64,000 nucleotides of DNA from GCA-002050365 sp964237235 (GCA_964237235.1 CAXSGY010000001.1:310001-374000), one strand, 5' to 3'. Counted from the stretch's first letter, positions 23,835-31,752 are shown. The notes: generated by a model from the sequence alone, not told the origin. Program-made: numbers and translations.

Positions 23835-25034
23835 ATGGAAAAGAAAATCAACAAAATCGTTTTAGCATATTCCGGCGGACTCGACACGTCGGCGATGCTT
23901 TTGTGGCTGAAAGAAACCTACGGCTGCGAAGTCGTTTGTTTCTGCGCCGATGTCGGGCAGGGCGAAGAACTCGACGGATTGGAAGATAAGGCTTTGAAAA
24001 CCGGCGCGTCGAAACTTTATGTCGAAGATTTGCGCGAAGAATTCGTCAAAGATTTCGTTTGGACGGCGGTCAAGGCGAATGCTCTTTACGAAGGCGTATA
24101 TCTTTTGGGGACTTCGCTGGCGCGCCCGGTGATTGCGAAAAAGCAAATCGAAATCGCGCAAAATGAAGGCGCGGACGCGGTGGCGCACGGCGCAACCGGG
24201 AAAGGCAACGATCAGGTGCGTTTCGAACTGACTTATTACGCGCTTCAGCCGGACATCAAGGTCGTTGCGCCGTGGCGGCATTGGGATTTCAAAGGTCGCG
24301 CCGATTTAATCGCCTATTGCGCGAAATACGGCATCAACGTCACGGCGACTGCTGAAAAGCCTTATTCGATGGACCGAAATTTGATGCACGTTTCCTACGA
24401 AGGCGGCATTTTAGAAGACCCCTGGGCTGCGCCGCCCGACGATATTTTTTTGCTGACGAAATCGCCGGAAAAAGCAAAAACGGAAGCCGAAGAAATGATT
24501 CTGACGTTTGAAAAGGGAGAGCCGGTCTCCATTAACGGCGAACGACACGGCGCGGTCGATATGCTTTCCAAGCTGAATTTTATCGGCGGCGAACACGGCA
24601 TCGGGCGCGTTGATCTGGTCGAAAACCGTTTCGTCGGAATGAAATCGCGCGGCGTTTATGAAACGCCCGGCGTGACGATTTTGCAGGCGGCACACCGCGC
24701 TCTCGAATCAATAACGATGGATCGTGAAGTGATGCGCCTGCGCGATTCGCTCGGCGTAAAGTTTGCCGAATCAATTTATTACGGCTTCTGGTTCGCGCCC
24801 GAATTTGAAATTTTGCGTTCGATGATTGACCGGACGCAGGAAACCGTTTCGGGCGACGTTCGCATAAAATTGTATAAAGGAAACGTCACGATTTTAGGGC
24901 GCAAATCGCCGAATTCGCTGTATAAAGAACGAATTGTCACTTTTGAAGACGACGCAGGCGCGTATAACCAACTCGACGCGGAAGGATTTATCCGCTTGCA
25001 GTCATTAAGATTGAGATTGCGAAAGATGGATTAA
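23835..25034 (+). CDS. argG: Argininosuccinate synthase
   Basis: The 399-residue enzyme joins citrulline and aspartate with ATP to make argininosuccinate. I start at ATG 23835 (MEKKINKIVLAYSGGLDTS); in-frame codons upstream come from the repeat tract. The N-type ATP pyrophosphatase motif AYSGGLDTS (P-loop) and HGATGKGNDQVRFE and YSMDRNLMH are all intact. Length is standard. It follows argR in the same direction. The next gene downstream is a GxxExxY protein bracketed by 10-mer repeats, which appears to have been placed between argG and the rest of the arg cluster. Confidence 0.97.
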   Translation: MEKKINKIVLAYSGGLDTSAMLLWLKETYGCEVVCFCADVGQGEELDGLEDKALKTGASKLYVEDLREEFVKDFVWTAVKANALYEGVYLLGTSLARPVIAKKQIEIAQNEGADAVAHGATGKGNDQVRFELTYYALQPDIKVVAPWRHWDFKGRADLIAYCAKYGINVTATAEKPYSMDRNLMHVSYEGGILEDPWAAPPDDIFLLTKSPEKAKTEAEEMILTFEKGEPVSINGERHGAVDMLSKLNFIGGEHGIGRVDLVENRFVGMKSRGVYETPGVTILQAAHRALESITMDREVMRLRDSLGVKFAESIYYGFWFAPEFEILRSMIDRTQETVSGDVRIKLYKGNVTILGRKSPNSLYKERIVTFEDDAGAYNQLDAEGFIRLQSLRLRLRKMD

Positions 25035-25043
25035 GAAAATTGG

Positions 25044-25074
25044 AACCACAGATTTTCACAGATGAACACGGATA
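25044..25074. repeat. 10-mer word repeat, copy 1 (upstream of GxxExxY gene)
   Basis: Three 10-base copies in a row, ACCACAGATT, TTCACAGATG, AACACGGATA. The sequence 25044-25073 is identical in reverse complement to 25698-25727 and nearly identical in the same sense to 25513-25542. It ends seven bases before the ATG at 25081. Confidence 0.9.
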
Positions 25075-25080
25075 ATTTTT

Positions 25081-25503
25081 ATGGATGGGGAAGATAAATC
25101 TGATTTGATTAAATCGCTTTTTGAAACTGATGATTCAATGAGTGAGATTAATAAAATTACTGAAGTCATTATCGGTTCGGCGTATAAGGTTGCAAATGCT
25201 TTGGGTTGCGGGTTTTTAGAAAAGGTTTATGAAAATGCTTTGGCTTACGAAATTCGTAAACATAATTTCGAAGTTAAACAACAAGAATCCATTAAAGTTT
25301 ATTACGAAAATGAAGAGGTTGGATTTTACGAAGCCGACTTGTGGATTCAAAACAAAGTTTTAGTTGAACTGAAAGCCGTGAAAAATCTGGATGACGTTCA
25401 CAAAGCGCAATGTCTGAATTATTTAAAGGCAACGAAGGTAAAAATCCGTCTTTTGATAAATTTCGGAAATCCTAAAGTTGAGGTAAAAAGAATTGCTTTA
25501 TAG
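25081..25503 (+). CDS. GxxExxY protein (PD-(D/E)XK-like small protein)
   Basis: The 140-residue product carries the family motif GCGFLEKVYENAL (G-x-x-E-x-x-Y) and, later, EADLWIQNKVLVELKAV, a D...E-x-K pattern of the PD-(D/E)XK nuclease fold. The family is small (about 120-130 residues), widespread and without proven function; an internal ATG at 25138 gives 121 residues, closer to the norm, and may be the true start. Neither start has a clear ribosome binding site. The gene is flanked by direct copies of the same 30-base repeat (25044, 25513) and an inverted copy (25698), inside the arg cluster, which suggests that it arrived with, or acts upon, the repeats. That link is inference. Confidence 0.85.
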   Translation: MDGEDKSDLIKSLFETDDSMSEINKITEVIIGSAYKVANALGCGFLEKVYENALAYEIRKHNFEVKQQESIKVYYENEEVGFYEADLWIQNKVLVELKAVKNLDDVHKAQCLNYLKATKVKIRLLINFGNPKVEVKRIAL

Positions 25504-25512
25504 GAAAAATGA

Positions 25513-25542
25513 AACCACAGATTTTCACAGATGAACACAGAT
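25513..25542. repeat. 10-mer word repeat, copy 2 (direct, after GxxExxY gene)
   Basis: Same orientation as copy 1 with one difference in the last unit (AACACAGAT for AACACGGAT). Copies 1 and 2 therefore form direct repeats around the GxxExxY gene, 469 bases apart. Confidence 0.88.
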
Positions 25543-25599
25543 TTTTATCGGTATTTTATCTGCCTTCTTCTGTGAATAAGCGAAGCGGGACGGTTTCAT

Positions 25600-25727
25600 A
25601 AAAATTATTTTGTCCATTTGCTTATCTGTATTTATGTTCTATCTGTATTTTTATTTATGTTCTAACTGTATTTTTGTTTTATCAGTTTTTTGTATTTATC
25701 CGTGTTCATCTGTGAAAATCTGTGGTT
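25600..25727. repeat. Decayed tandem words and inverted 10-mer repeat, copy 3
   Basis: Degenerate units such as ATCTGTATTTATGTTCT repeat from about 25624 to 25695, then an exact inverted copy of the 30-base repeat (25698-25727) follows. Copy 2 and copy 3 could form a hairpin with this A/T-rich loop. The tract ends 18 bases before the P-loop gene start. Confidence 0.75.
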
Positions 25728-25745
25728 TCAAAAAAAGGTATTAAG

Positions 25746-26834
25746 ATGAAAATTTTAGAAGCAGACAAAATCGGTTCGGCAACTTCGCCGTTAAATTTGA
25801 CCCGGAAAGTTTCCGTCATTGACGAAAACAGCACGCCGAAAGTCGGTGATGTGGTCGTTGTGCGGGCGTTAAGCGAGAGCGTAACTTACGGCAATCTCGA
25901 ATTGCCGACCGGTCGGCTTGCGAAGATCAATAAAAATGATGTTCTGCTCGGCGTGTTGGGCAAACGCCGCGCGCTGAAAGGTTTTGTCGGCGATGTTCCC
26001 GGCTCGATCAAAGCGGGCGATAAACTGCATCTTTTGAATATGGGCGGCGTAATCGGCGTATGCCTTGGTCATCATTCTTCGCTGTCGGACGCAATCGAAG
26101 TCGAAGTTCTCGGCATCGGCGTTGACGATTCGGAATTTGGGAATGCGGATTTCGGATTTGAAAGCGAAAACCAAAAGCCGAAAATTTTGAACATCGCCGA
26201 CAACGCTTTGCAGCCGACGAATTTTCTCGAAAAATCCGCTCCTGTGATAATCGTCGCGGGAACTTGTATGAATTCGGGCAAAACGGTTGCCGCGACGGAA
26301 ATTATCAAACAAGCCGCTCACGCCGGATTAAAAGTGGCGGGCGCGAAAATGTCGGGCGTGGCGGCTCTGCGCGATACGCTGAATATGCAGGATTGCGGCG
26401 CGACGGCGACGGCGAGTTTTTTAGACTGCGGTTTGCCTTCGACGGTTGATTACGGCGATTTATCGCCCGTTGCGAAAGCGATTTTAAATCATCTCAACGG
26501 GTCACAGCCCGACTTAATCGTCGTCGAACTCGGCGACGGAATCGTCGGCGGCTACGCGGTTGATTCGCTTTTGAAGGACGCGGAGATTAAAAACGCGACG
26601 CAGTCTTTCGTTTTTTGCGCGGGCGATTATGTCGGCGTAGTCGGCGGCATTCAGATTTTGAAAAATCTCGGCATCGAAATCGATGTCGTCGCCGGTTCGG
26701 TGACGGATTCGCAAATGGGCGAGGATTTCGTCCAAAACGAATTCGGCATCAACGCGGGCAATGCGCGGCGCGATGGTCGGCGGCTGTTTGAATTGGTAAA
26801 TATGGCGAAGAAAAAGGAACTGGTTTTTGCGTAA
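25746..26834 (+). CDS. P-loop protein of unknown function within the arg cluster
   Basis: I start at ATG 25746 (MKILEADKIG); 362 residues. The N-terminal half (1-125) is beta-rich with VGDVVVVRALSES and PGSIKAGDKLHLLNMGGVIG. The C-terminal half has a clear P-loop, G172-T-C-M-N-S-G-K-T180, and later DLIVVELGDGIVGG, a Walker-B-like strand of the dethiobiotin-synthetase/MobB type. There is a distant resemblance to DUF1611 proteins (DgcN group, some of which acetylate D-glutamate), but I cannot assign it. It lies between argG and argC, so a role tied to arginine or glutamate metabolism is possible. Residues about 129-138 are coded by heptamer words (26131-26158), an in-frame insertion between the halves. 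Confidence 0.5.
   Translation: MKILEADKIGSATSPLNLTRKVSVIDENSTPKVGDVVVVRALSESVTYGNLELPTGRLAKINKNDVLLGVLGKRRALKGFVGDVPGSIKAGDKLHLLNMGGVIGVCLGHHSSLSDAIEVEVLGIGVDDSEFGNADFGFESENQKPKILNIADNALQPTNFLEKSAPVIIVAGTCMNSGKTVAATEIIKQAAHAGLKVAGAKMSGVAALRDTLNMQDCGATATASFLDCGLPSTVDYGDLSPVAKAILNHLNGSQPDLIVVELGDGIVGGYAVDSLLKDAEIKNATQSFVFCAGDYVGVVGGIQILKNLGIEIDVVAGSVTDSQMGEDFVQNEFGINAGNARRDGRRLFELVNMAKKKELVFA
26131..26158. repeat. Heptamer words inside the P-loop gene
   Basis: CGGAATT, TGGGAAT, GCGGATT and TCGGATT are four adjacent 7-base units coding for a glycine/phenylalanine/aspartate-rich stretch at the junction of the two halves of the protein. Four units are 28 bases, so neighbouring sequence must have adjusted to keep the frame. 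Confidence 0.65.
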
Positions 26835-26920
26835 TTGAACGATGTATTTTATTCCAAATCTTTGAACAAAATGTCGAATTAAATTGCTGATAAACATTTT
26901 TTCGCGCTCCCGCGCTCAGC

Positions 26921-26946
26921 GGGCGAGGACAAGCCGTCGCCCCTAC
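26921..26946. repeat. GGGCGAGGACAAGCCGTCGCCC intergenic word
   Basis: GGGCGA and TCGCCC pair around a 10-base loop, followed by CTACA. It is a short hairpin of a type common between genes in several phyla. Only one copy is visible in this window. It lies between the P-loop gene and argC. Confidence 0.5.
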
Positions 26947-26959
26947 AAAATATTTTCAA

Positions 26960-27985
26960 ATGGATAAAATAAAAATTGCAATCTTCGGCGGTTCGGGCTA
27001 TGGCGGCAGTGAACTTTTGCGTATTCTGCTGTTTCACCCAAACGCGGAAATCATTCTGGTGACGGCAAACGAACACGCCGGAAAGGCGGTTGGCGAAGTG
27101 CATAGAAATCTGTTCGGCTTGACGGAATTGATGTTTGAAAAATCGCCCGAAGATTTATCAACGCTCAAAAATATTGATGTCGCGTTTTTCGCGCTTCCGC
27201 ACGGGCAGGCTTTAAATTTGATTCCGCAGTTACCGGAAAATGTGAAGGCAATTGATCTTTCCGGCGATTTCAGAATTGACGACGCGGGCGTTTTCAAGCA
27301 ATTTTACAAGCTCGAAAAAGCGGATTTGCAAGGCGAATTCGTTTACGGTTTGACGGAAACGAACCGCGAAAAAATCAAATCGGCAAAATACGTTGCCAAT
27401 CCCGGCTGTTTTGCGACGGCGACTTTGCTTGCGCTCGCGCCGGTGGTGAAAAGCGGATTGCAGACGGGGAAAATTATCGTTGACGCGAAAACGGGTTCGA
27501 GCGGTTCGGGCGCAAAGGCGGCGGCGAATACGCATCATCCGCAGCGTATGAATTCGTTCTACGCCTACAAACCTTTTACGCATCAGCACGTCCCGGAAAT
27601 TTCTCAGCATTTGAAAACAGTCGGAAATTTCGAAAACGAGTTGGTTTTTATGACACATTCGCTTCCCGTTGCGCGCGGAATTTTCGCGTCGGTTTATTTA
27701 GAAACGACGAATCTTTTGACGAACGAAGATTTGAAAAATTTGTATCAGCTGTTTTACAAAGATTCTTTTTTCGTGCGCTTTGTCGAAACTTCGCCGGATA
27801 TAAATTGGGTCAAAACAACGAATTTTTGCGACCTCGCCGCCAATTCAAACGGCAAACAAATCGCCGTTTTCAGCGCGATTGATAATCTCGTCAAAGGCGC
27901 GTCCGGGCAAGCCGTCCAAAATATGAACTTGATGTTCGGGCTGGACGAAACAACCGGATTGAAATTGATTGGGACAAATCCTTGA
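26960..27985 (+). CDS. argC: N-acetyl-gamma-glutamyl-phosphate reductase
   Basis: The 341-residue enzyme reduces N-acetylglutamyl phosphate to the semialdehyde with NADPH, the third step of arginine synthesis. Seen: the dinucleotide motif GGSGYGGSELLRIL at the N-terminus, the catalytic-cysteine segment NPGCFATATLLALAP and the partner region HPQRMNSFYAYKPFTHQHVPEI with a catalytic histidine. Length is normal for the shorter (type 1) form. Its stop codon is the first part of a heptamer tract (27983-28019). It follows the P-loop gene with a 125-base gap. Confidence 0.96.
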   Translation: MDKIKIAIFGGSGYGGSELLRILLFHPNAEIILVTANEHAGKAVGEVHRNLFGLTELMFEKSPEDLSTLKNIDVAFFALPHGQALNLIPQLPENVKAIDLSGDFRIDDAGVFKQFYKLEKADLQGEFVYGLTETNREKIKSAKYVANPGCFATATLLALAPVVKSGLQTGKIIVDAKTGSSGSGAKAAANTHHPQRMNSFYAYKPFTHQHVPEISQHLKTVGNFENELVFMTHSLPVARGIFASVYLETTNLLTNEDLKNLYQLFYKDSFFVRFVETSPDINWVKTTNFCDLAANSNGKQIAVFSAIDNLVKGASGQAVQNMNLMFGLDETTGLKLIGTNP

Positions 27986-28019
27986 TAATTGATAACTGAT
28001 AACTGATAACTGATAATTG
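27983..28019. repeat. Heptamer tract TGATAAT/TGATAAC after argC
   Basis: Five units in a row: TGATAAT, TGATAAC, TGATAAC, TGATAAC, TGATAAT. The first TGA is the stop codon of argC. Every unit contains TGA and TAA, so in this orientation the tract stops translation in all frames. Confidence 0.9.
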
Positions 28020-28024
28020 GTATT

Positions 28025-28444
28025 ATGATTACAGAATTTGAAAACGGACACGCTGTATTAAACGACGCGACCAGACAAAAATTAAAGGATTTGAGCAAGG
28101 CTTTTTTGCGGCTGCATAAAATTTTGCTCGAGGCGGCGAAAGCCGAGTATGAAACGGCGCACGGCAAAATCGCCAACGCAAACGTTTATTTGCAGTTGGT
28201 GATTGATGATCCGCATTTCGCGTGGCTGCGAAAAATGTCTTTGCTGATCGCTTTGATTGACGAAGCGACTTCCCTGCGCCGTCCCGCCAGTCAGACGGAT
28301 GCGGACGCGCTGCTCGGCGAAGCAAAAAGTTTGCTTAATTTTGAAGATGCGGACGCGGATTTTAATGATAAATTTCAAACCGCTTTACGGAAAAATTCCG
28401 ATGCCGTTCTGGTTCACAACGACGCGCTTAATTTGCTGAAATAA
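28025..28444 (+). CDS. Small helical protein of unknown function in the arg cluster
   Basis: I do not recognise this 139-residue protein. It is predicted to be mostly helical: ARQKLKDLSKAFLRLHKILLEAAKAEYE (about 19-46) and HFAWLRKMSLLIALIDEAT (61-80) are amphipathic. It has no signal peptide, membrane segment or cysteine. The pattern, with several Leu/Lys/Ala helices, could be a four-helix bundle such as seen in small cytosolic ligand- or partner-binding proteins. It follows argC after the heptamer tract and precedes an SGNH hydrolase by five bases, so it is probably cotranscribed with them. Confidence 0.6.
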   Translation: MITEFENGHAVLNDATRQKLKDLSKAFLRLHKILLEAAKAEYETAHGKIANANVYLQLVIDDPHFAWLRKMSLLIALIDEATSLRRPASQTDADALLGEAKSLLNFEDADADFNDKFQTALRKNSDAVLVHNDALNLLK

Positions 28445-28449
28445 TTTCG

Positions 28450-29133
28450 ATGAAAAAATATTTTTTGCTGTTCTTTTTTGCCGTTTCACTTTTCTCATAC
28501 GCCCCTGGGCAGGAAGAAAAATACGAGCGCGCGAAATTATGGCAGACGGAAATTGACGCGCTCGCGGAAATTGACCGACGGCAAACGCCGCCGAAAGATG
28601 CGGTGTTATTTGTCGGCAGCTCTTCGATTCGCCGTTGGGATAATTTGCGAAACGATTTTTCAGGTTTTAACGTGATAAATCGCGGATTCGGCGGCTCGCA
28701 TCTGGAAGATGTCAACTTCTATTTCGACCGCGTGGTTGTGCCGTTTCAGGCGAAAAAGATTTTTCTGTATGCTGGCGAAAATGACATCAACGACGGTAAA
28801 ACGCCCGAACGGGTTTTAGCGGATTTCAGAAAGTTCGTCGCGCTCGTCCGTAAAAAATCGCTGCAGTCGAAAGTGTTTTTTATCTCGCTCAAACCGTCGC
28901 CGTCGCGCTGGAATTTGCGCGAACAATTTCAGAAAACAAATGCGCTCGTCAAAGCCGAGTGCGAAAAATCCAAAAATACGAAATTCATAGACGTTTGGGC
29001 GGCAATGCTCAATGAAAAAGGCGAACCGAAAACGGAAATTTTCATCGAAGACAAACTCCATATGAATCAGAAAGGCTACGACATCTGGCGCGCGGTTTTG
29101 GTTAAATATTTAAAGTGGACGCAGAAGAAATAA
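28450..29133 (+). CDS. Secreted SGNH/GDSL acylhydrolase
   Basis: The 227-residue protein has a signal peptide (1-20, ending SYAPGQ). SGNH blocks: VGSSSIRRW (block I with the nucleophile serine; the S-S-S form replaces GDS), GFGGSHLED (block II), AGENDI (block III, the oxyanion asparagine) and DKLHMNQKGYD (block V, Asp/His). This is the form often called lysophospholipase L1-like or sialate-O-acetylesterase-like and acts on ester bonds of lipids or glycans in the periplasm. It overlaps the following GNAT gene by 19 bases, so they are coupled. Its substrate is unknown. Confidence 0.87.
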   Translation: MKKYFLLFFFAVSLFSYAPGQEEKYERAKLWQTEIDALAEIDRRQTPPKDAVLFVGSSSIRRWDNLRNDFSGFNVINRGFGGSHLEDVNFYFDRVVVPFQAKKIFLYAGENDINDGKTPERVLADFRKFVALVRKKSLQSKVFFISLKPSPSRWNLREQFQKTNALVKAECEKSKNTKFIDVWAAMLNEKGEPKTEIFIEDKLHMNQKGYDIWRAVLVKYLKWTQKK

Positions 29134-29645
29134 AAATTCGTTTCGCAACCGCAGACGATGCCGCGCTGCTTGCCCGAATCGGTTTGCAGGCGTTTGACGA
29201 AGCGTTCGCCGCTCACCCGAAAAATCATCCCGCCGATATGAAACTTTACACGGATGAATATTTCAGCGCGGCGCATATCGAAAGCGAATTGCGCGACGAA
29301 AAAATTTTGTATATCGTCGCCGAATGCGCCGTAGAAACTGCCGGTTACGCTAAAATCCAATTCGATTCGCGCGAAGATTGCGTCGCCGACGGAAAGGCAA
29401 TCGAAATGTGCCGTTTATACGCGCTCGACAAATTTATCGGCAAAGGCATCGGCAAAATCCTGATGCTGAAATTTCTGGAGATCGCGCAGGAAAAAAATTG
29501 TGAAATTGCGTGGCTCGGCGTGTGGGAATTTAATTTTCGGGCGCAGGAATTTTACAAAAAATTTGGTTTTGAAAAATGCGGTGAACACGTCTTTCAACTC
29601 GGAAACGACCCGCAGATTGATTGGGTGATGCAGAGGAAGATTTAG
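29115..29645 (+). CDS. GNAT-family N-acetyltransferase
   Basis: The 176-residue protein starts at GTG 29115 within the end of the SGNH gene. The acetyl-CoA-binding region is MCRLYALDKFIGKGIGKILMLKFLEIA (motif A with GKGIGK matching Q/R-x-x-G-x-G/A), followed by GVWEFNFRAQEFYKKFGFEKCGEHVF (motif B). Members acetylate amino groups of small molecules or proteins. Because it lies between argC and argD and no argA or argJ is visible, it could in principle supply N-acetylglutamate, but the sequence looks like a general GNAT and I do not claim so. A nested repeat hairpin follows immediately. Confidence 0.85.
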   Translation: MDAEEIKIRFATADDAALLARIGLQAFDEAFAAHPKNHPADMKLYTDEYFSAAHIESELRDEKILYIVAECAVETAGYAKIQFDSREDCVADGKAIEMCRLYALDKFIGKGIGKILMLKFLEIAQEKNCEIAWLGVWEFNFRAQEFYKKFGFEKCGEHVFQLGNDPQIDWVMQRKI

Positions 29646-29820
29646 CCGCGAACAAACACGAAATTCCACGAAAAAGAATTTATGAAACCACAGATTTACG
29701 CAGATACACACAGATTAAGAAAATGTAAAATCATATTAGTTTTATCCGTGTCTATCTGTGAGCATCTGTGGTTAAACTTCTTCGGTTTTCTTTCGTGAAT
29801 TTTCGTGTTTGTTCGCGGCT
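29644..29820. repeat. Nested double hairpin of two word families
   Basis: Outer arms 29644-29673 and 29791-29820 (AGCCGCGAAC / AAACACGAA / ...CACGAAA words) pair over 30 bases with two mismatches. Inside, 29686-29715 and 29744-29773 (three 10-mers ending CAGAT) pair with a few mismatches. The inner element belongs to the same class as the repeats around 25044-25727 and the outer one to the class at 20846-20917, which suggests insertion of one into the other. Confidence 0.88.
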
Positions 29821-29834
29821 AAAAGCAAAATTTA

Positions 29835-30482
29835 ATGGAAAAAAGAAAATATTTTCAACTTTCGACCAGCCGCATTGAAGCCTTCAGCGATGGCGTTTTT
29901 GCGATTGCGATTACTTTACTCGTTTTAGAAATAAAAGTGCCGCATCTCGAAGGCGCGGAGCAAAGTTTGGGCGCGGCACTGCTGCATTTGTGGAGTTCTT
30001 ATTTCGGTTACGTTTTCAGCTTTATAATGATCGGAATTTACTGGGTCAATCATCATTTCATTTTCCATCTCTACAAACGCACCGACCATTATTTTTTGCT
30101 TTTGAACGTTTTGTTTCTGATGTTCATTTCGTTTCTGCCGTTTCCGACGGCGGTGCTGGCAGAGTATATTGACAAGGAAGATCCGAGCCGGCAGACGGCG
30201 ATTGTTTTTTACACTTTCGGACTGTTTCTGCCCGCGCTCGGCTGGTGTCTGATGTGGCTTTACGCGAGCTATAAACATCGTTTGATCGAAAAAAATCTCG
30301 CGCCGAAATTCGTTTCGCGGATGAATTGGCAATACATTTTATCGCTCGTTCTATACGGTTCGGGAATGGCGGTCGCCGCGTGGAACGGCACAGCCGGATT
30401 GATTTTTTGCGTTTGTTTCACAGGGCTTTATTTGGTTGAGCCGAGAAAATCCGAATATGTTGGCGAGGAAAAAAATGATTGA
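29835..30482 (+). CDS. TMEM175-family potassium channel-like protein
   Basis: The 215-residue membrane protein has the TMEM175/DUF1211 signature FSDGVFAIAITLLVLEI in its first helix, followed by five more hydrophobic segments (SYFGYVFSFIMIGIYW, YFLLLNVLFLMFISFLPF, AIVFYTFGLFLPALGWCLM, WQYILSLVLYGSGMAVAAW, GLIFCVCFTGLYLV). Bacterial members form tetrameric potassium-selective pores in the inner membrane, with hydrophobic residues of the first helix as the filter. Its end overlaps the argD start by eight bases, so it is translationally coupled to argD, an unexpected partner. Function in potassium balance is inferred from the family. Confidence 0.9.
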   Translation: MEKRKYFQLSTSRIEAFSDGVFAIAITLLVLEIKVPHLEGAEQSLGAALLHLWSSYFGYVFSFIMIGIYWVNHHFIFHLYKRTDHYFLLLNVLFLMFISFLPFPTAVLAEYIDKEDPSRQTAIVFYTFGLFLPALGWCLMWLYASYKHRLIEKNLAPKFVSRMNWQYILSLVLYGSGMAVAAWNGTAGLIFCVCFTGLYLVEPRKSEYVGEEKND

Positions 30483-31641
30483 TAATTTTGCGGCAATAAA
30501 AGAAGCGGAAGAAAAATTTCAACTGGCGACCTACGCCAAAATGGATGTCGCGGTCGAAACCGGCAAAGGCTGTTGGGTGGAAACGAGCGACGGCGAAAGG
30601 TTTCTGGATTTATACGGCGGACACGCCGTCTGCGCAACCGGACACGCTCATCCGCACGTTGTCGCCGCGTTAAAAAATCAAGCCGAAAAGGTTTTGTTTT
30701 ATTCAAATCTGGTTTATTCGGAAATTCGCGCCCGCGCCGCTGAAAAATTAGTTTCGCTCGCGCCGGAAAGTTTGACGAAAGCGTTTTTTTGCAATTCGGG
30801 AACGGAGGCGAATGAAAACGCGATGCGAATGGCGCGAATGGCGACGAAGCGCGAAAAAGTCATCACGTTTTCCGGCGGCTTTCACGGACGCACGGCGGAC
30901 GCGATTTCGGCGACTTTTTTGGGCAAATACCGCGAAATCGGCAAGCCGAACGTTCCCGGTCACGTCTGCGCCGAATTCGGCGACATCGAATCGGTGCGCG
31001 AACTGGCGGACGACGAAACGGCGGCGATTATGCTCGAACCGATTCAATCAATGGCGGGCGTGACCGAAGCCGAACCGAAATTTTTCCGAGAGCTGCGCCG
31101 AATCTGCGACGATCACGGAATAATTTTAATTTTTGACGAAGTGCAAACCGGCATCGGACGCACGGGAAACTGGTTTTTCGGCGGTTCGGATCTCGCCGAT
31201 TCGGTCGAACCGGACATTATTTCCTTAGCGAAAAGTTTAGGCAGCGGCATTCCCGTCGGCGCGTGTCTGGTCAACGAAAAAATATCGAGCGCGATTAAAA
31301 CAAACGATTTGGGAACGACCTTCGGCGGCGGAATGCTGGCAATGGCGGCGGTTGTCGCCACGCTCGAAGCGATTGAAAATGATCGAATGATTAATAATGC
31401 GCGGACAATCGAAAACTATCTGCGCGAACGCCTTTCCGAAATTCCGAACGTCGTCGAGCTGCACGGCAAAGGCTGTCTTTTGGGAATCGAATTTTATGAA
31501 AATTGCAAATCAATTTACGCGAAACTCTTGGAAAAAAGAATTATCACCGGAACTTCGAGCAATCCGAATGTCTTGCGTCTGCTTCCGCCTTTGTGCGTCA
31601 AAACCGATGAAGTTGATTTACTGATTGAAGCGTTGAAATAA
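30475..31641 (+). CDS. argD: Acetylornithine aminotransferase (class III PLP)
   Basis: I start at ATG 30475, seven bases after GAGGA, for 388 residues; TTG 30436 and ATG 30457 are less likely. It transfers an amino group from glutamate to N-acetylglutamate semialdehyde. Class III features: FLDLYGGHAVCATGHAHPHV, CNSGTEANENAMRMAR, FHGRT, IFDEVQTGIGRTG and the PLP lysine in SLAKSLGSG (about K253). The related ornithine and 4-aminobutyrate aminotransferases share these motifs; arg-cluster context makes acetylornithine, or another acylornithine, the best substrate. The name is by context and family. Confidence 0.9.
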   Translation: MIDNFAAIKEAEEKFQLATYAKMDVAVETGKGCWVETSDGERFLDLYGGHAVCATGHAHPHVVAALKNQAEKVLFYSNLVYSEIRARAAEKLVSLAPESLTKAFFCNSGTEANENAMRMARMATKREKVITFSGGFHGRTADAISATFLGKYREIGKPNVPGHVCAEFGDIESVRELADDETAAIMLEPIQSMAGVTEAEPKFFRELRRICDDHGIILIFDEVQTGIGRTGNWFFGGSDLADSVEPDIISLAKSLGSGIPVGACLVNEKISSAIKTNDLGTTFGGGMLAMAAVVATLEAIENDRMINNARTIENYLRERLSEIPNVVELHGKGCLLGIEFYENCKSIYAKLLEKRIITGTSSNPNVLRLLPPLCVKTDEVDLLIEALK

Positions 31642-31752
31642 AAAATCTTCTGAAAATTTTTAGTATGAAACTTTCGCACTTGAAATTTAATTGCCGCCGA
31701 AAATTTCAACCGCGCAGCACGTAACAAATAATATTTCCGATAAAAATGACAA

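Noticed and set aside
27983..28019. CRISPR-like array from tandem units
   Set aside because: Units are 7 bases with no spacers and no cas genes nearby; it is a short tandem repeat.
29115..29645. GNAT protein as the missing N-acetylglutamate synthase
   Set aside because: It lies in the right place, but nothing in the sequence ties it to glutamate; kept as a general acetyltransferase.
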